Shown here in pieces: positions 60,636-64,000 of a stretch of 64,000 bases of DNA. The first letter of the stretch is position 1, and the number at the start of each line of letters is the position of its first letter. A model generated the notes under the pieces. The model saw nothing but the letters and a program-made list of their open reading frames with translations, made no database searches and had not been told where the DNA came from. Source of the DNA: an uncultured Clostridia bacterium (GTDB lineage: Bacteria; Bacillota; Clostridia; UBA1381); NCBI GenBank assembly GCA_934454145.1, contig CAKSFT010000011.1, forward strand, positions 40,847 to 104,846, read 5' to 3'. A program made the position numbers and the translations under genes.

Positions 60636-61945
60636 ATTTCGGTACAATATGGAAATGGATTCTTGGGCTGTTCGGGGTTGGCAGGAGTGAAACCTCATCT
60701 GCACAACAGGACATGAACGCAAGAAACATAACAGAATACTGTGATGTAAGAAGGATAAACTTCACGGCAATTTTTGCAAATACATTGTCGGCACTGGCAA
60801 CAGAAGAAAGCACCCTTGGTGTTGACGGGAAAAACAAGCGCGCCGAACTGCTTGACGGTGCGGTGCAGAATGTGTGGGGCAAAATCAAGAAAATAGTGTC
60901 TATGGCTTTGGGGACGGGCGGCTGTCTGATTGTGCCGTATGTACAGGACGGCAAAATCCTGTTCGATATGGTCACACAGGACAGGCTGCTCATAAACGCA
61001 ACACGCGGCGACAAGATTGTAAACGCAACGGTGTGTGCCGACACGGTCACGATTGACAGTATTACATATTGCCGGTTCGTAAATTATACGATTGAAAACA
61101 ACACCCTTGTCATGACAAACAGGGTGACGACACAGTACGGACAGGCGGCGGAGCTTGAACAGTGGAAGGATATTCCCGACATTTCAATCGCAAACGTGGA
61201 CAGGGTGCCGTTTGGGTTTATAAAATGCCCGATTGATAACCGGCAGTGCTCTGATGACTACGGTGTGCCGATAACATACGGGTGCGGACAGATTATAAAA
61301 GACATATACACATGCATGGAGCAGATAAAGGCAGAGTTTGAACTGAAACGCGTACGTTTACAGATAGATGAACGGGCGTTCGACAAAGATGAAAACGGCA
61401 GACCGATAATAAAGAGCGATTTGTTTATGGCAGCCCACGGGAATAGTGACCGCGAGATATTCAATGTATTTGACTGTGCATACCGTGACAGCAGTCTTTA
61501 TAATCATCTGTCACACCTTTATGAACAGCTTGAAAAGGCAATCGGCACAAGCAAGGGAATCCTGACCGACCCGGGGACATACGGGGCGACGGCGACCGAG
61601 ATAAAGGCAGGCATGTACGGCACATATACAATCATAAGCGATATCCGCAAGAATATAACAAAGGCAATCGAGGACTTTCTGTATGCGTGTGATGTGCTTG
61701 CGAATTATTACAATCTTTCGCCTGTGGGTGAATATATCCCGGTGTTTGACTGGTCATATTCCATGATTGAAAGTTCTGCGGAAAACTGGCAGCAATTGAA
61801 GGACGGCCAGGCAATGGGGACAATATCCAAAGCCGAGGTACGCTCCTGGCAGACGGGCGAAACACTTGAGGACGCGCAGAAAAAGGTGGACGAAATCAGA
61901 GAAAACGAACCGAACCTTGCCGCGCTGATGGGTATGGGTGAGTGA
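60632..61945 (+). CDS. Phage portal protein
   Basis: 437 residues, SPP1 gp6-like portal. Segments LGTGGCLIVPYVQDGKILFD, VPFGFIKCPIDNRQCSDDYG and KGILTDPGTYGATATEIKAG are typical. ATG 60632 overlaps the terL stop. An in-frame ATG at 60617 exists but would lengthen the overlap. It forms the dodecameric channel for DNA entry and exit. Confidence 0.92.
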   Translation: MNFGTIWKWILGLFGVGRSETSSAQQDMNARNITEYCDVRRINFTAIFANTLSALATEESTLGVDGKNKRAELLDGAVQNVWGKIKKIVSMALGTGGCLIVPYVQDGKILFDMVTQDRLLINATRGDKIVNATVCADTVTIDSITYCRFVNYTIENNTLVMTNRVTTQYGQAAELEQWKDIPDISIANVDRVPFGFIKCPIDNRQCSDDYGVPITYGCGQIIKDIYTCMEQIKAEFELKRVRLQIDERAFDKDENGRPIIKSDLFMAAHGNSDREIFNVFDCAYRDSSLYNHLSHLYEQLEKAIGTSKGILTDPGTYGATATEIKAGMYGTYTIISDIRKNITKAIEDFLYACDVLANYYNLSPVGEYIPVFDWSYSMIESSAENWQQLKDGQAMGTISKAEVRSWQTGETLEDAQKKVDEIRENEPNLAALMGMGE

Positions 61946-61946
61946 C

Positions 61947-63644
61947 ATGCTGTCAGAGTATCAGCTTGAACTGCTTCCCGAGCGCATATGCGAACGGCTG
62001 AGCAAGATAAACACCGATTGTATAATAAGCATTGCCGAGGTTTTGAAGAAAATCGGCGAACTGCGCCCGACAGACGTGCACCAATTGCAGCAGATGTACA
62101 ATTACGGCGCGGATATTGACCAAATCATACAGGCACTGAGCGCCGCAAGCGAGAAGAATATCGCAGAAATTGAAGAAGTGTTTGAGATTGTCGCAAAGGC
62201 AAACTATGACTATTCAACACCGTTTTATGAGGCGGCAAAAGGCGAAGCCGCCGTGCCGTATGAGAAAAATACACGGCTCAAAAGATATGTAAGCTCTGTC
62301 GCAAGGCAGACAGTGAAGGAATATAAGAATCTGACACAGCACACAGCCTTTGCGGTGTTTGAGAAGGACGGGAAAAGCATTGCACCGCTGTTTGCAGAAA
62401 ACAAAAACAAGGCGGCAACGTCCATTTCCGAAACGTATACAAAGATAATTGACCTTGCGGTGCAGAAAGTGCAGACAGGGACAAGCAGTTATCAACAGGA
62501 AATGCGCAATGTTATCCGCGCACTTTCGCAAAGCGGAATAAAGAGCGTGGATTACGCGTCCGGGTATAAACGGCGCCTTGACAGCAGTGTGCGGCAGAAT
62601 ATCCTGTGGGGCATAAAGGAATGTAACCAAAACAGCGCCGACATTGTCGGTGAACAATTGGGCGCGGACGGGTATGAAATAAGCTATCACTCCAACCCGA
62701 GAGATACGCACGCCGACATGGGCGGAAGGCAGTACGCAAAGGGCAACAAAGGCGTGACGGTAAAAGGGAAATACTATCCCCCGTTTTCGGAGGTCAAAGG
62801 GCTTTTGAAGGACTATGGCTGCCGACACTTCAAGTTCAGCGTATTTTTGAGTATATCAGTCCCGGCACTCAGTGAAAAGGAACTGCGCGAGAAAAAACAG
62901 CGCGACAAGCAGACTTTTGAGTATGAGGGAAAGAAATACACGGGCTATGAGGCAACACAGGTGCAGAGGAAACTGGAAAGCTCCATGCAGAGTGAAAGAG
63001 AACTTATGCAAGCTTTCAGAGCCTTTGGCGACAAGGACGGCGAGAATGAGGCACGGACACGGCTCAGACATCTGACAAGCCAATATGCGTCTTTCTCAAA
63101 AGCCGCGGGATTGTCCACCAAAATGGAGCGCACACGCCTTGCCGTGTCGGGAAAAAATTCGTTGACAGCCGCTGTGAACGGTGGTATAATGAAAGCAGAG
63201 GAAGTGAAAAAGGTGAAAAGTGGTGCTTTTTATGGTGCTTTAAACCCGGAGAGTGATAAAGACTTTGAAAGATGTGAGAAACACGCCCAAACGTATTATG
63301 CAGAAATAAGAAAACGAAAAACAGACGTGGAGGCTGTTTCAAAAAATACAAATATTGATATAAAAAAGATTCAGAGCGTTAAAGAGCATGTATTTTTAAA
63401 TAAATATGATTTGGGTGAAGAAGAACCGACATCATTCTATCCAAATTATGACATAGCCATTTCTTGGCAGAACCTTGTTGAGGGCAAAAATATTGAAAAA
63501 AAGGATATCATACTTGTAAAGCATGAATACTATGAATATAAGTTAATGAATGAAAAAGGAATGTCCTATATTGAGGCCCATAAAAAAGCACAAGAGAAAT
63601 ACAATTACCAAAAAGCCGTGGAAGATTGGAGGAAAGGAAAATGA
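61947..63644 (+). CDS. Phage minor capsid protein with toxin-like C-terminal domain
   Basis: 565 residues from ATG 61947 (GTG 61938 is an alternative). Residues 1-330 are a phage minor capsid protein 2/MuF-type head protein (YQLELLPERICERLSKINTD, YHSNPRDTHADMGGRQYAKG, LLKDYGCRHFKFSVF). After a charged coil (330-400), residues from about 420 form an unrelated domain: FYGALNPESDKDFERCEKHA, DIILVKHEYYEYKLMNEKGM, YIEAHKKAQEKYNYQKAVED. Such variable C-termini on phage head proteins are often polymorphic toxins delivered with the genome. The next gene overlaps by ATGA and looks like its immunity partner. Toxin activity is inferred. Confidence 0.82.
   Translation: MLSEYQLELLPERICERLSKINTDCIISIAEVLKKIGELRPTDVHQLQQMYNYGADIDQIIQALSAASEKNIAEIEEVFEIVAKANYDYSTPFYEAAKGEAAVPYEKNTRLKRYVSSVARQTVKEYKNLTQHTAFAVFEKDGKSIAPLFAENKNKAATSISETYTKIIDLAVQKVQTGTSSYQQEMRNVIRALSQSGIKSVDYASGYKRRLDSSVRQNILWGIKECNQNSADIVGEQLGADGYEISYHSNPRDTHADMGGRQYAKGNKGVTVKGKYYPPFSEVKGLLKDYGCRHFKFSVFLSISVPALSEKELREKKQRDKQTFEYEGKKYTGYEATQVQRKLESSMQSERELMQAFRAFGDKDGENEARTRLRHLTSQYASFSKAAGLSTKMERTRLAVSGKNSLTAAVNGGIMKAEEVKKVKSGAFYGALNPESDKDFERCEKHAQTYYAEIRKRKTDVEAVSKNTNIDIKKIQSVKEHVFLNKYDLGEEEPTSFYPNYDIAISWQNLVEGKNIEKKDIILVKHEYYEYKLMNEKGMSYIEAHKKAQEKYNYQKAVEDWRKGK
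63162..63190 (+). promoter_or_regulatory. Perfect consensus promoter inside the minor capsid/toxin gene
   Basis: TTGACA (63162-63167), exactly 17 bases, TATAAT (63185-63190). It lies within the coding sequence at the junction before the toxin-like domain, about 450 bases upstream of the putative immunity gene. Confidence 0.75.
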
Positions 63645-63877
63645 ATGTATTAACTTTAAAATTTTTTGATGACACATTGATTCGTTATGAATATCAGCCG
63701 GAAGGTGAGGGCGAAAAAGGAATAATCACATACGACAAAAAGAAAAACGAAGCAGAAATAACAAAATCTGCCCCTAATGACCGGGATAATTATTATGCAC
63801 GTATGGCAAAATCCAAAGTGGCGACAATAGTTAATAATAAAAGTCTGCCGCTTGAATGTGTTCAGGCATGGTATTAA
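63641..63877 (+). CDS. Putative immunity protein for the head-borne toxin
   Basis: 78 residues from ATG 63641, overlapping the toxin gene stop (ATGA) behind GGAGGAAAGG. Sequence features: MNVLTLKFFDDTLIRYEYQP, then GEKGIITYDKKKNEAEITK and LPLECVQAWY. It is small, acidic-to-neutral and soluble, as immunity proteins usually are, and in the expected place. I recall similar small proteins ending in QAWY beside such toxins but cannot name the family. Confidence 0.65.
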   Translation: MNVLTLKFFDDTLIRYEYQPEGEGEKGIITYDKKKNEAEITKSAPNDRDNYYARMAKSKVATIVNNKSLPLECVQAWY

Positions 63878-63890
63878 AATCAAATATCTA

Positions 63891-63919
63891 AAGCGTTTAC
63901 AAGATGTAAGCGCTTTTTT
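63891..63919 (+). terminator. Terminator after the immunity gene
   Basis: AAGCGTTTAC / GTAAGCGCTT stem (one mismatch) with AAGAT loop, followed by a T run; 14 bases after the stop. Confidence 0.82.
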
Positions 63920-63941
63920 TATGCCCGAAAGGAGCGAAAAA

Positions 63942-64000
63942 GTGAAATATTGTCCGTTTAATCTGAAAGTTATACAGCAGAACCAAACCCGGTACGAATA
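63942..64000 (+). CDS. Start of a further phage gene (partial)
   Basis: AAAGGAG precedes GTG 63942, and the frame reads MKYCPFNLKVIQQNQTRYE to the window edge. Too short to identify; the position suggests another phage structural or accessory gene. Confidence 0.55.
   Translation, partial: MKYCPFNLKVIQQNQTRYE

Noticed and set aside
1..64000. CRISPR arrays, rRNA or tRNA genes, insertion sequences with transposase
   Set aside because: None was seen on reading both strands; no regularly spaced repeats, no tRNA T-loop with matching acceptor stem, no transposase motifs.

Overview
The window looks like the chromosome of an anaerobic, endospore-forming Firmicute of the Clostridia. The signs are spoIIAB-sigF, a Pta-AckA acetate pathway, a Clostridia-style ftsEX / M23 / Ctp cluster, strong GGAGG ribosome binding sites, many TTG/GTG starts, S-layer homology domains and moderately low GC. 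The organism seems adapted to complex glycans, in gut or plant material. No rRNA, tRNA or CRISPR array was seen.

Layout. 1-9 kb is housekeeping: end of spoIIAB, sigF, a possible structured RNA, ruvX-DUF1292 (minus), pta-ackA, an EF-G paralogue, an orphan MsmK-type sugar ABC ATPase and a NUDIX hydrolase. 9-14.8 kb holds a GH3 glucosidase (minus) and a decayed block: a nagB pseudogene, a sugar isomerase pseudogene, and an in-frame fusion of its remnant to the tail of a secreted protein. 14.8-20.2 kb (minus) is PucR-type regulator, ftsE, ftsX, M23 hydrolase and S41 protease. 20.5-26.4 kb is a dlt-like operon with an unusual composition: adenylation enzyme, GNAT protein, carrier protein, MBOAT, and an SGNH-polysaccharide deacetylase fusion. 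26.8-29.2 kb is a secreted protein followed by an ECF sigma/anti-sigma pair that shares its C-terminal domain.

29.3-57.0 kb is a glycan utilisation island: a clan GH-A hydrolase; murQ with an XRE-sugar kinase fusion and a further hydrolase; an AraC regulator divergent from GH28, a NagZ-like GH3, two beta-helix proteins, and large modular secreted proteins ending in a 1739-residue-class SLH/SGNH protein. Two neighbouring secreted genes share a 434-bp stretch that is identical by eye.

57.1-64 kb is the left part of a prophage that continues past the window: a minor-capsid remnant, small genes, a DUF1492-type regulator, a minus-strand cluster of tiny genes facing a convergent antisense promoter (type I toxin-antitoxin-like), a promoter-terminator leader, terS, terL, portal, and a minor capsid protein with a toxin-like C-terminus followed by a probable immunity gene.

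Most notable are the dlt-like operon, the tiny-gene/antisense locus, the head-protein toxin with a perfect internal promoter, and a palindrome-ended repeat family scattered between genes. All functional calls rest on reading motifs by eye; no database search was run.
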